14,101 nucleotides of DNA from CAYVBE01 sp964448935 (lineage in GTDB: Bacteria; Planctomycetota; Brocadiia; SM23-32), in assembly GCA_964448935.1 (NCBI GenBank), contig CAYVBE010000104.1:1-14101 (forward strand). Reading direction: 5' to 3'. The first letter of the stretch is position 1; the number at the start of each line of letters is the position of its first letter. Below the pieces are notes generated by a model, which saw only the letters and a program-made list of their open reading frames with translations, searched no databases and was not told the DNA's origin. Shown here one piece after another: positions 1 to 7,179 of the stretch. Both the position numbers and the translations under genes were made by a program.

Positions 1-19
1 CCATTTCGGCAGGCTTCAT

Positions 20-48
20 TTGACGCGCGCGGGGCCCTAAATTACAAT
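20..48 (+). promoter_or_regulatory. Sigma-70-type promoter of the hydrogenase operon
   Basis: A -35 element TTGACG (20-25) and a -10 element TACAAT (43-48) are separated by exactly 17 nt. Each hexamer matches the sigma-70 consensus at five of six positions. Transcription would start near 55, giving a leader of roughly 130 nt before hydB at 186. The leader contains a terminator hairpin, so this promoter may make a short RNA, an attenuated operon transcript, or both. The assignment rests on sequence match only. Confidence 0.7.
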
Positions 49-114
49 GGAGAGTTCTGATAAGTATATGCCTCTTCGATGTCTGCTGGAGCTACTTTCA
101 AGGGTCGGCCGGCT

Positions 115-148
115 GTGCGCTCGGCCGGGAGCCGAGCGCACTTTTTTT
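115..148 (+). terminator. Intrinsic terminator hairpin in the hydB leader
   Basis: An 11-bp perfect GC-rich stem (115-125 paired with 131-141) with a 5-nt loop is followed directly by seven T residues (142-148). This is a textbook Rho-independent terminator on the + strand. It lies downstream of the promoter at 20-48 and only 27 nt before the hydB ribosome binding site. It therefore either ends a short transcript begun at about 55 or acts as an attenuator for the hydrogenase operon. If the promoter call is wrong, it could simply end an upstream gene outside the window. Confidence 0.85.
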
Positions 149-185
149 GTGTGTTCTCGGCAGTTCAGCCCCATAGGAGGCCCTG

Positions 186-1256
186 ATGGGCATCAAAACG
201 CTGGATGAATCGGCGCTGCAGGGATGGGTCGAGAGCCTGATCGCGCACAACCGCGTGATCGGGATACAGGCTAAGGAAGATCGTTTCGCGTTCGATGAAC
301 TATCCGATCCTGCCCGCCTGCGCCTCGACTACGACGTCGCCCTCGTCTCGCCGAAACAGTATTTCCTGCCCCCTCGCGACGACCTGCTCAGGTTCGACGA
401 GGACGGCTATGAAAGCGTCTTCTGTGACGAACCCTTCGTGCTCTTCGGCGTCCATCCCTACGACCTGGTGGCCATCAACCAGATGGACCGCCTTTTCTCG
501 CAGGACAACTGCGACAACCACTACATGGCGCGCCGTGAGGCGGCCACCATCATCGCCTGCGACGTGCAGAACCCGTCCGAGAACTGCTTCGCCGGGTGCA
601 TGGGCACGGCCGTGGTGAAAGACGGCTTCGACGTGCTGGTGACCCACATCGGCGAGCACTATGTGGCCGAAGCGCGCACCGAGAAAGGCGAAGAGGCCTT
701 GGCGCTGGCCGGCGAACTGCCCGACGCCGAGCGCCTGCACCTGCTCGCACGCGTTCAGGCATGGCAGACCAACCGCAATCGCCTGCGCGCTCACGAGTTG
801 AAAATGGACCCGCAGGACCTGCCCGAACTGCTGACCCACTCCCGGGACCACGAGGTGTGGGAGGAGAAGGCCGAACGCTGCTTCTCCTGCGGCTCCTGCA
901 ACCTGGTCTGCCCCACCTGCTACTGCTTCGACGTGCAGGACGACGCGAACTGGGACCTGAGTTCCGGCACCCGCACCCGCATCTGGGACGGCTGCATGCT
1001 GGAGAGCTTCGCCGCCGTCGCCGGCGGGCACAATTTCCGCTCCGAGAGAGTCGAGCGTTACCGCCACCGCTACTATCGCAAAGGCGCTTACGTGCCCGAG
1101 ATGATCGGTGAGATCGCCTGTGTCGGCTGCGGCCGGTGCATCACCGCCTGCGTGGCCAACATCGCCAACCCCGTCGAAGTCTTCAACAGACTATGGGAGG
1201 AAGTCGAATGCGCAGTACCTGCTCAGACCGCACAGACCTCTACGTCCCGGAGCTAG
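186..1256 (+). CDS. hydB: Group 3b [NiFe] hydrogenase (sulfhydrogenase) beta subunit, 4Fe-4S protein
   Basis: This 356-residue protein resembles the HydB / anaerobic sulfite reductase subunit A family, which carries Fe-S clusters in cytoplasmic NAD(P)-linked hydrogenases. Two ferredoxin-like motifs are visible: C232-x2-C235-x2-C238-x3-C242 (CFSCGSCNLVC, then CPTCYC) and C312-x2-C315-x2-C318-x3-C322 (CVGCGRCITAC). An upstream cysteine group (C125, C134, C138; CDVQNPSENCFAGCMG) is also typical of this family. The length is usual. The ATG at 186 is fixed by AGGAGG at 175-180 with 5-nt spacing. It is the first gene of hydBGDA, the canonical order for this enzyme, and its 3' end overlaps hydG by 49 bp. 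It has no signal peptide, so it is cytoplasmic. Its exact electron partner (ferredoxin, or polysulfide in the sulfur-reducing reaction) is not visible from sequence. Confidence 0.93.
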   Translation: MGIKTLDESALQGWVESLIAHNRVIGIQAKEDRFAFDELSDPARLRLDYDVALVSPKQYFLPPRDDLLRFDEDGYESVFCDEPFVLFGVHPYDLVAINQMDRLFSQDNCDNHYMARREAATIIACDVQNPSENCFAGCMGTAVVKDGFDVLVTHIGEHYVAEARTEKGEEALALAGELPDAERLHLLARVQAWQTNRNRLRAHELKMDPQDLPELLTHSRDHEVWEEKAERCFSCGSCNLVCPTCYCFDVQDDANWDLSSGTRTRIWDGCMLESFAAVAGGHNFRSERVERYRHRYYRKGAYVPEMIGEIACVGCGRCITACVANIANPVEVFNRLWEEVECAVPAQTAQTSTSRS

Positions 1257-2053
1257 CCACGGTCCTGACCGCCGAGGCCATGACCGCCCAGGAAAACTTC
1301 CTGGAGTTCCAACTGGCATCCGGCGAGGAGCTGGGACATATGCCGGGACAGTTCGTGGAGGTCTCCCTGCCCGGCTACGGCGAGGCACCCATTTCCATCT
1401 CGTCCTCCCCCACCATCGAGGGACGCTTCCAGATGGTGGTCCGCAGGATGGGCAACGTGACGGGAGCCATTCACCGGCTCTCCGAGGGCGATGAGGTGGG
1501 CATCCGGGGCCCCTACGGCACGCACTTCCCCGTGGACGACACCATGAAGGGGCGCGACCTGCTGTTCATCTGCGGTGGCATCGGGCTGGTACCCGTGCGC
1601 TCGGCCATTCAGTACGTGCTGGCCAACCGCGAGGACTACGGCGACGTCACCATCCTGTTCGGCTGCAAGGCCCCCTGCGAGCGGCTGTTCCTGGACGAGC
1701 TGATCGAGTGGGAAAAGCGCGACGACGTCCTGTTCCTCGAGACCGTGGACAGGGGAGACGAAGGCTGGGAGGGCAACGTGGGCGTCATCACCACCCTGCT
1801 GCCCCACATAGACTTCCACCCTGAGGAGACCACCGCCATCGTCTGCGGCCCCCCGGTGATGTACAAGTTCGTGCTCATGGAGCTGCTGGAGCGCAAGATG
1901 AAGCACGAGGACATGTATATCAGCCTGGAGCGCCGGATGAAGTGCGGCGTGGGCAAGTGCGGACACTGCCAGATCAACGACGTCTACGTCTGCCAGGACG
2001 GACCGGTCTTCTGCTATGACGATATTCGGGACCTCACGGAGGCCATTCAATAA
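1208..2053 (+). CDS. hydG: Group 3b [NiFe] hydrogenase gamma subunit, FAD/NAD(P)-binding with [2Fe-2S]
   Basis: This 281-residue flavoprotein of the ferredoxin-NADP reductase superfamily links the hydrogenase to NAD(P)H. The N-terminal FAD domain has PGQFVEVSLPG (46-56) and the flavin-binding region APISIS (60-65). The nucleotide domain has GGIGLVPVRS (123-132) and IVCGPPVM (211-218). The C-terminus carries four cysteines typical of a [2Fe-2S] site, C246-x4-C251-x2-C254-x7-C262. An earlier in-frame ATG at 1136 exists, but the start at 1208 is preferred. It has GGGAGG at 1195-1200, and the N-terminus then matches family length, while the 24 extra residues would be a shadow of hydB. The gene is translationally coupled to hydB through a 49-bp overlap and ends 1 bp before hydD. 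Preference for NADP over NAD cannot be settled by eye. Confidence 0.93.
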   Translation: MRSTCSDRTDLYVPELATVLTAEAMTAQENFLEFQLASGEELGHMPGQFVEVSLPGYGEAPISISSSPTIEGRFQMVVRRMGNVTGAIHRLSEGDEVGIRGPYGTHFPVDDTMKGRDLLFICGGIGLVPVRSAIQYVLANREDYGDVTILFGCKAPCERLFLDELIEWEKRDDVLFLETVDRGDEGWEGNVGVITTLLPHIDFHPEETTAIVCGPPVMYKFVLMELLERKMKHEDMYISLERRMKCGVGKCGHCQINDVYVCQDGPVFCYDDIRDLTEAIQ

Positions 2054-2054
2054 G

Positions 2055-2807
2055 ATGAGCAAACCAACCGTCGGAATCTTCGATTTCGCCTGCTGCGAGG
2101 GGTGCCAGCTCCAGATCGTCAACCTGGAGGAGGAAATCCTGGACCTCATCTCCGTGGTCAGCCCCGTGGAATGGCGGGAAGCCATGTCGGAGAAGACGGA
2201 CCAGCGACTGGACATCGCCATCGTGGAGGGCTCCATCACCCGCCCGCAGGACGAGGAGCGGCTGCGCAAGATCCGCGACCGGGCGGACGTGCTGGTGGCC
2301 CTGGGCGCCTGCGCGACCATCGGAGGAGTCAACAAGCTGAAGAACAGCTTCCAGATGGACGAGGTCAGGGAGTGCGTCTACGGCGATGACGCCCGGATGC
2401 CCCACCTGAACACCGCCCCCACGAAGGCGGCGGACGAAGTGGTGGAAGTGGACTACAAGGTCCACGGCTGCCCCATCGAGAACAGCGAATTCGCCTACGT
2501 CGTCCGGTGCCTGGCGCTGGGCCGCGATCCCTTCATCCCGGACTATCCGGTCTGCGTGGAGTGCAAGCTCGCCGGCAACATCTGCCGCTACGAATACGGC
2601 GAACTCTGCCTGGGGCCGATCACACGCGCCGGCTGCGGCGCCCGCTGCCCTTCCGCCAGCGCCTGGTGCTTCGGATGCCGCGGCCTGGTGGACAACCCCA
2701 ATGTCCAGGCCGCCCAGGAAGTCATGGACGAGTACGGCCTGACCGTCGAGATGCTCAAGGACCGCATGTCGCTCTTCAACAACAAACAGGAACACGCCAA
2801 TGCCTGA
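2055..2807 (+). CDS. hydD: Group 3b [NiFe] hydrogenase delta (small) subunit
   Basis: This 250-residue hydrogenase small subunit relays electrons through Fe-S clusters. Proximal-cluster ligands are C14 and C17 (CCEGCQ), C86 (LGACA) and C139 (HGCP). A further cysteine-rich block (C167, C170, C177, C185, C194, C198, C205, C208) is enough for two more [4Fe-4S] clusters, as in archaeal sulfhydrogenase delta subunits. There is no Tat signal, which fits a cytoplasmic soluble enzyme rather than a membrane uptake hydrogenase. The start at 2055 is chosen because the protein then begins MSKPTVGIF just before the first cluster motif; an in-frame ATG at 2016 lies inside hydG. The nearest Shine-Dalgarno (GGAGG, 2038-2042) is 12 nt away, rather far, so translation probably relies on coupling to the hydG stop one base upstream. 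It overlaps hydA by 8 bp. Confidence 0.93.
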   Translation: MSKPTVGIFDFACCEGCQLQIVNLEEEILDLISVVSPVEWREAMSEKTDQRLDIAIVEGSITRPQDEERLRKIRDRADVLVALGACATIGGVNKLKNSFQMDEVRECVYGDDARMPHLNTAPTKAADEVVEVDYKVHGCPIENSEFAYVVRCLALGRDPFIPDYPVCVECKLAGNICRYEYGELCLGPITRAGCGARCPSASAWCFGCRGLVDNPNVQAAQEVMDEYGLTVEMLKDRMSLFNNKQEHANA

Positions 2808-4098
2808 TACCGTTGACATAGAGGTGGAACACGTCACGCGCGTGGAAGGCCACGGAAACATCGTGGTCCGAGCCGACGACGGTTCCATCGAGAAAGTGGA
2901 ATGGCAGGTACCCGAGGCGCCCCGTTTCTTCGAGGCCATGGTCCGGGGTCAGCACTTCCAGGACATCCAGACCATCGTCAGCCGCATCTGCGGCATCTGT
3001 TCGGTCACCCACAGCCTGGCCGCCACCAAGGCGGTCGAGGAGGCCCTTGGAATCCAGGTCTCCGAACAGACCGACAGGCTGCGCATCCTTCTGCACTACG
3101 GCGAGCAGCTCGAAAGCCACAGCCTCCACGTAGGCTATCTGGTGGCGCCGGACCTGCTGGGCGCGCAGTCCGTCGTCCCGCTGGCCTCCTCTCACCCGGA
3201 ACTCGTCAAGACGGTCATCCGCATTCACCGCCTCGGTAACGAGTGGATGGAACTCCTCGGCGGCCGCATGACCCACCCGGTCACGGTGCGCCCGGGCGGT
3301 TTCACCCAGTTGCCGACCGAGGAGGACCTGCTCCGGCTGAAGGGACGCCTGGAGGAGATCGTCCCCGACCTGAAGGCGCTGGCGGACGCCGTGGCAAGCG
3401 TGGCCGACGGTCTGCCGGACTTCGACCGTGAGACCGAGTACATCGCCCTCGTCCACCCCGAGGATTACACCTTCTACCACGGCTCCATCGGCAGCACGGA
3501 CACCGACGAGCTGGTAGGCGTGGACGAATTCGAGCGGGTCGCCAACGAGTACGTCTCGCCGCAGTCAACCGCCAAGTGGACCCGCTGGCACCGCGAGTCC
3601 TACGCCGTCGGCGCCCTGGCCCGCTTCAACCTGAACGCCGACCTGCTTCTGCCCATGGCAAAGGCTACGGCGGAGAAGCTCGGCCTGCAGAAGGGCTGCT
3701 GCAATCCCTACATGAACAACGTCGCCCAGGTGGTGGAGTGCGTTCAGGTGGTCGAGCACGGCCTGCAGCTCATTGACGAGCTTCTGGAGGCTGGCATCGA
3801 GCCGGAGAAGCCGGAAGCCGAGCCCCGGGCCGGCGAGGGAGTCGGTTGTGTGGAAGCTCCCCGCGGCATCCTGTTCCACCGCTACGCCTTCGACGACGAG
3901 GGCCGCTGCACGCGCGCCAACATCTGCATCCCCACCAACCAGAACCACGGCAACATCCAGAAGGATTTCGAGGCCCTGGCGCCTCAGGTGGTGCCGGAGG
4001 GCGAGGACGCCGCGCGGCATAAGCTGGAAATGCTCGTGCGCGCCTATGACCCCTGCATCTCCTGCTCCACCCACTATCTGGACGTGAAGTTCGTCTGA
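2800..4098 (+). CDS. hydA: Group 3b [NiFe] hydrogenase alpha (large, catalytic) subunit
   Basis: This 432-residue catalytic subunit carries the NiFe site for H2 oxidation and proton reduction. The N-terminal RVEGHG motif is present, followed by the L1 motif RICGIC with ligands C64 and C67. The C-terminal L2 motif DPCISCSTH gives ligands C419 and C422. Seven residues follow H425 (YLDVKFV). This is the short tail that a maturation endopeptidase normally removes after nickel insertion, and such a protease is the next gene. Length, lack of a signal peptide and gene order (beta-gamma-delta-alpha) all fit group 3b rather than membrane-bound groups 1 or 4 or the Hox-type group 3d. The ATG at 2800 overlaps the hydD stop. 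No key residue is missing, so the enzyme is probably active. Confidence 0.95.
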   Translation: MPDTVDIEVEHVTRVEGHGNIVVRADDGSIEKVEWQVPEAPRFFEAMVRGQHFQDIQTIVSRICGICSVTHSLAATKAVEEALGIQVSEQTDRLRILLHYGEQLESHSLHVGYLVAPDLLGAQSVVPLASSHPELVKTVIRIHRLGNEWMELLGGRMTHPVTVRPGGFTQLPTEEDLLRLKGRLEEIVPDLKALADAVASVADGLPDFDRETEYIALVHPEDYTFYHGSIGSTDTDELVGVDEFERVANEYVSPQSTAKWTRWHRESYAVGALARFNLNADLLLPMAKATAEKLGLQKGCCNPYMNNVAQVVECVQVVEHGLQLIDELLEAGIEPEKPEAEPRAGEGVGCVEAPRGILFHRYAFDDEGRCTRANICIPTNQNHGNIQKDFEALAPQVVPEGEDAARHKLEMLVRAYDPCISCSTHYLDVKFV

Positions 4099-4115
4099 GG
4101 GGAGCGCGCGACACC

Positions 4116-4574
4116 GTGAAGGACACCCTGGTCGTCGGCCTTGGCAACCCGCTGATGGGCGACGAGGGGGTGGGCCTGCGCGTGCTGGAAAAGCTCGAGG
4201 AGCGGGCGGATAGCTACCCGGACGTCGAGTTCATGGACCTGGGCACCGGCGGGATGACGCTGGTGCATGCCATGGCCGGTCGCTCGCGCGTGATCCTGAT
4301 TGACTGCGCCTTCATGGACGAACCGCCCGGAACGCTCCGGCGCTTCACCCCCGAACAGGTGCGCTCTCGAAAGCCGCGCCTGCGCCAGGGCCTGCACGGC
4401 GGCGACCTGCTGGAGCTGCTGGAGCTCTCCGACCGTCTTGGGGAACTGCCCGCCGACGTGGTGATCTTCGGCATCCAGCCGGTGGACATCTCCCCCCGGC
4501 GCAGCCTGGGCCAGGAGCTGCGCGACCGGCTGCATGAATACGCCGACCGCGTGGCCGCCGAACTCATGCCGTGA
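4116..4574 (+). CDS. Hydrogenase maturation endopeptidase (HycI/HyaD family)
   Basis: This 152-residue protease of the HyaD/HybD/HycI family would cleave the C-terminal tail of HydA after nickel insertion. The hallmark N-terminus GLGNPLMGDEGVG (residues 8-20) is present. The three expected nickel-sensing residues can be placed at E17, D63 (LIDCA) and H94 (LHGGDLL). Translation starts at a GTG at 4116, with AGGGGAG at 4098-4104 as the ribosome binding site; it overlaps the hydA stop. The gap after hydA is 17 bp, so it belongs to the hydrogenase operon and its substrate is very likely the adjacent HydA. Calling it hycI or hoxW specifically is not justified. Confidence 0.92.
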   Translation: MKDTLVVGLGNPLMGDEGVGLRVLEKLEERADSYPDVEFMDLGTGGMTLVHAMAGRSRVILIDCAFMDEPPGTLRRFTPEQVRSRKPRLRQGLHGGDLLELLELSDRLGELPADVVIFGIQPVDISPRRSLGQELRDRLHEYADRVAAELMP

Positions 4575-4580
4575 CGATGC

Positions 4581-4696
4581 AACGGCCGTTTGCAGGCACG
4601 GCCACAGGCGAGGGCGCCTGTGCTACACGCGGGCCGTGCAACGCGCATGGTTGGTCTGCGGCCCAGCCGCCCCGGTTGAGGCCGTTGTTAACGGCC
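4581..4696. repeat. Cluster of inverted repeats in the intergenic region before hypA
   Basis: Three structures are seen. First, AACGGCCGTT at 4581-4590 is a perfect 10-bp palindrome. Second, a nested hairpin has outer arms GCACGGCC (4596-4603) and GGCCGTGC (4632-4639), inner arms ACAGGCG (4604-4610) and CGCCTGT (4615-4621), and a 4-nt loop. Third, GGCCGTT (4680-4686) and AACGGCC (4690-4696) are separated by 3 nt and overlap the -35 element of the hypA promoter. The first and third share the same half site. No T-run follows any of them, so they are not intrinsic terminators. An operator or mRNA-stability role is inference. Confidence 0.6.
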
Positions 4697-4714
4697 GGTT
4701 CCGCCTACTATAAT
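4685..4714 (+). promoter_or_regulatory. Probable promoter of hypAB
   Basis: TTGTTA (4685-4690) and a perfect TATAAT (4709-4714) are separated by 18 nt. Transcription would begin near 4721, about 25 nt before the hypA GTG. The -35 element lies inside an inverted repeat with arms 4680-4686 and 4690-4696, which could serve as an operator. It implies that hypAB can be transcribed independently of the structural genes. No protein-binding evidence is available. Confidence 0.6.
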
Positions 4715-4745
4715 GGCCTTATCACCGAACGGGGAGTCGCCTCCG

Positions 4746-5093
4746 GTGCATGAGCTGGCCCTATCCCAGGACATCGTGCGGACCGTACTTCGCGCGGCGG
4801 ACGTGCCGCGGGAGCGCATTACGGCCATCGCATTGGTTGTCGGCGATCTGTCGTCGGTGAATGTTTCCTCCCTGGAGTTCTGCCTGGAAATCACGCTCCA
4901 GGAGCACGACATGGAGGGGGTGGAGGTCCGGATAGAGCCGGTGCCGGCGGAGGCGCGGTGTGCGTGCGGCGCCGCTTACCGGCCCGAGACGATGTTCGCC
5001 CCCTGCCCGGAGTGCGGCGGCTTCGACCGGGAGATAGTCGGGGGCAAAGACGTAACGATCAGGCACATGGAGGTCGAGGATGAGCAAGGTTGA
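4746..5093 (+). CDS. hypA: Hydrogenase nickel incorporation protein HypA
   Basis: This 115-residue zinc metallochaperone works with HypB to insert nickel into the hydrogenase large subunit. The start is set by the family rule that His2 and Glu3 follow the initiator (MHE, nickel site). Starting at the GTG at 4746 gives exactly M-H-E-L-A-L, and GGGGAG at 4731-4736 is a good ribosome binding site. An in-frame ATG at 4713 overlaps the -10 promoter element and would bury the nickel motif, so it is rejected. The zinc site is C72-x-C74 and C87-x2-C90; the first pair has one intervening residue, where E. coli HypA has two. The 3' end overlaps hypB by 14 bp. Its partners HypC-F are not in the window. 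Confidence 0.93.
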   Translation: MHELALSQDIVRTVLRAADVPRERITAIALVVGDLSSVNVSSLEFCLEITLQEHDMEGVEVRIEPVPAEARCACGAAYRPETMFAPCPECGGFDREIVGGKDVTIRHMEVEDEQG

Positions 5094-5730
5094 TCTGCAG
5101 AAAAATGTGCGAGAGAGCAACGACGCCATTGCCGCCCGCAACCGGCAGGCGTTCCGCGACGCCGGCGTCTTCGTCATGAACATCATAGGCTCGCCCGGCT
5201 GCGGCAAGACCTCCATCCTGGAACACACGGCGCGCCACTTCGACGGACGCTTCGCCGCCATCATCGGCGATGTGAAGACCCCGCTGGATGCCGAACGCGT
5301 CCGCCGCTGCGGCGTCGAGGCCCACGCCATCGAGACCGGCGGCGGCTGCCACCTGAACGCCGCGCAGATCGAGGCGGTCATCCGGGACATGGACCTCGAT
5401 TCCCTCGATTTCCTGTTCATCGAGAACGTGGGCAACCTGGTCTGTCCGTCGGCCTTCGACCTGGGAGAGGACATCAAGATCGGAGTGCTCAGCGTGCCGG
5501 AAGGCGACGAAAAGGTGCGCAAGTACCCCGCCCTCTTCGTGCGCGCGGACGTGGTGTTCATCACCAAGATTGACCTCCTGGAGCACTGCCCGTTCGACGT
5601 GGAGCGGGTCAAGGAGGACGCGCGCAGGATACGCTCCGGCGTGCGCGTCTTCGAGACGAGCCCCACTCAGGGCACCGGTTTCGAGCCGTGGTTCGACTTC
5701 CTGCGCGCCGCTGCGGCGGAAGATTCTTGA
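5080..5730 (+). CDS. hypB: Hydrogenase nickel incorporation GTPase HypB
   Basis: This 216-residue SIMIBI-class GTPase powers nickel delivery to HydA. Visible motifs are the P-loop GSPGCGKTS (37-45), the metal-site pair C90-H91 in GGGCHLNA, the switch region ENVGN (115-119) with metal ligand C122 (NLVCPS), and the guanine-specificity motif TKID (162-165; NKxD is commoner). It lacks the N-terminal histidine-rich nickel-storage stretch and the extra N-terminal CxxC-type motif of some HypB proteins, so it is the short form. The ATG at 5080 follows GGAGG at 5069-5073 with 6-nt spacing and overlaps the hypA stop, indicating coupled translation. The -35 element of the next promoter overlaps its stop codon. 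Confidence 0.95.
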   Translation: MSKVDLQKNVRESNDAIAARNRQAFRDAGVFVMNIIGSPGCGKTSILEHTARHFDGRFAAIIGDVKTPLDAERVRRCGVEAHAIETGGGCHLNAAQIEAVIRDMDLDSLDFLFIENVGNLVCPSAFDLGEDIKIGVLSVPEGDEKVRKYPALFVRADVVFITKIDLLEHCPFDVERVKEDARRIRSGVRVFETSPTQGTGFEPWFDFLRAAAAEDS

Positions 5731-5755
5731 CACCGCAGTCCCCGCCCACTATCCT
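5727..5755 (+). promoter_or_regulatory. Promoter of the HtrA-like protease pair
   Basis: A perfect TTGACA (5727-5732), overlapping the hypB stop codon, lies 17 nt upstream of TATCCT (5750-5755). Transcription would begin near 5762, about 25 nt before the protease start at 5787. This suggests that the protease/lipoprotein pair is a separate transcription unit from the hydrogenase genes, although no terminator is visible between them and read-through from hypAB is possible. Confidence 0.65.
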
Positions 5756-5786
5756 CGCCCCCGCGACACCACTATGGAGGGCGGAT

Positions 5787-7163
5787 ATGAAGCGGTGGAC
5801 GGTTCTTGCGTTGGCGCTCCTGCTCGCCCTTCTGACACCCGCCGCCGATGCCCTGTCCGGGGAAGCCGCCGCCGGCCTCCGGCGCCTGGACTTCCGGGAG
5901 GTCATCGCGGAAGCGAAGGACGAAGTCTTCCCCGCCGTCGTCTTCATCAAGTGCATCCGTGAGGCCCACGAGGAGGGACGGAGAGTCTCCGGCGAGGTAG
6001 TCGGCAGCGGCGTCTGCATCTCCGCCGACGGCGAGGTGCTGACCAACTGGCACGTGGTGGACAAAGCCATCGAGACCCGCTGCCTGCTCTACGACGGCCG
6101 CGCGCGCTACGCCGAGGTCCTGGGCACCGACAAGGACACCGACCTGGCCCTGCTGCAACTGAAGCCCGAATCGGAAGGCGAGCAGTTCCGCTACGCCGAG
6201 ATCGGCGATTCCGACCGGCTGACCGAAGGCGATTTCGTGATGGCCATGGGCGCGCCCTGGGGCCTGAACCGCTCCGTCTCCATCGGCATCGTATCCTGCA
6301 CAGGCCGCTACCTGCCGGACAACAGCGAATACAGCCTCTGGCTGCAGACCGACGCCTCGGTCAGCCCCGGCACCTCCGGCGGCCCCCTGGTGGATACCGA
6401 CGGCAAGGTGATCGGCATCACCACGCGCGGCGCACTGATGGGCGGCGACATGGGGTTCGCCATACCGGCCGGCACCGTGCGGCTGCTGCTCCCGCGCCTG
6501 CGCGAGCACGGAGAGGTGAACTGGAGCTGGACCGGCCTGCAGCTCCAGCCCCTGCGGGACTTTAAACGGGACATCTACTTCCAGTGGACCGAGGGCGTCA
6601 TGGTGGCCGGCACGGACCAGGAGAGCCCCGCCCGCCGCGCCGGCCTGAAGCCGCGCGACAGGATTGTCACCATCGCGGGGCAGCCGTCCAACGCGCTGAC
6701 CGAGGAGCGCCTGCCCGCCGTGCGCCGCATGATCGGCCTGTTGCCCAAGGGCGAGACGGTCGAGTTCGAGGTCATGCGCGCCGGGAAGAAAACTGTGGTC
6801 GAGATCACCCCGCGCGAGAAAGGCAAGGTGGAGGGAGAGGAACTGGACTGCCCCCGCTGGGACCTGACGGTCAAGGAGATCAACCAGTTCGACAACCCCG
6901 ACCTCTACTTCTACCGCAAAGAAGGCGTGTTCATCTACGGAATCGAGCACCCCGGCAACGCCGCTGAAGCGGGCCTGCGCGAGCGCGACATCATCCTGAA
7001 GGTCGGCGGCAAGGACGTGAAATCCCTGCGGGACGTGGAGCAGATCTACGAGACCGCGGTTGCTGAAATCGAGGAACGGCATCGCCTGGTGTTCACCGTC
7101 ATGCGAAGCGGCCTGGTCAACCAGGTGGTGCTGCGCTACCTGCGCGACTACGAGAAGCAATAG
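5787..7163 (+). CDS. Exported HtrA/Deg-family (S1C) serine protease with two PDZ domains
   Basis: This 458-residue envelope protease probably degrades or processes misfolded exported proteins. The N-terminus MKRWTVLALALLLALLTPAA is a Sec signal peptide. The trypsin-like domain (about 45-245) has an intact triad: H89 in TNWHVVD, D119 in DTDLALL and S197 in GTSGGPL. Two PDZ domains follow (about 248-352 and 365-458), the second with the motif AEAGLRERDIILKV. The start at 5787 is chosen because of GGAGGG at 5776-5781 and because it exposes the signal peptide; an in-frame ATG at 5688 lies inside hypB. A promoter with perfect TTGACA lies just upstream. The next gene, 16 bp downstream, is a degenerate relative. 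It is not clearly DegP, DegQ or DegS, so no symbol is given. Confidence 0.9.
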   Translation: MKRWTVLALALLLALLTPAADALSGEAAAGLRRLDFREVIAEAKDEVFPAVVFIKCIREAHEEGRRVSGEVVGSGVCISADGEVLTNWHVVDKAIETRCLLYDGRARYAEVLGTDKDTDLALLQLKPESEGEQFRYAEIGDSDRLTEGDFVMAMGAPWGLNRSVSIGIVSCTGRYLPDNSEYSLWLQTDASVSPGTSGGPLVDTDGKVIGITTRGALMGGDMGFAIPAGTVRLLLPRLREHGEVNWSWTGLQLQPLRDFKRDIYFQWTEGVMVAGTDQESPARRAGLKPRDRIVTIAGQPSNALTEERLPAVRRMIGLLPKGETVEFEVMRAGKKTVVEITPREKGKVEGEELDCPRWDLTVKEINQFDNPDLYFYRKEGVFIYGIEHPGNAAEAGLRERDIILKVGGKDVKSLRDVEQIYETAVAEIEERHRLVFTVMRSGLVNQVVLRYLRDYEKQ

Positions 7164-7179
7164 AACGGGAGAGCGTACT

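Noticed and set aside
68..208. A 46-codon ORF in the hydB leader as a leader peptide
   Set aside because: It has no ribosome binding site, runs through the terminator hairpin and shows no run of regulatory codons.
4596..4639. Nested hairpin as a terminator for the hydrogenase operon
   Set aside because: No T-run follows the stem, so intrinsic termination is unsupported.
4571..4753. A 60-codon ORF between the endopeptidase and hypA
   Set aside because: It spans the inverted repeats and the promoter, and has no ribosome binding site or recognisable protein.
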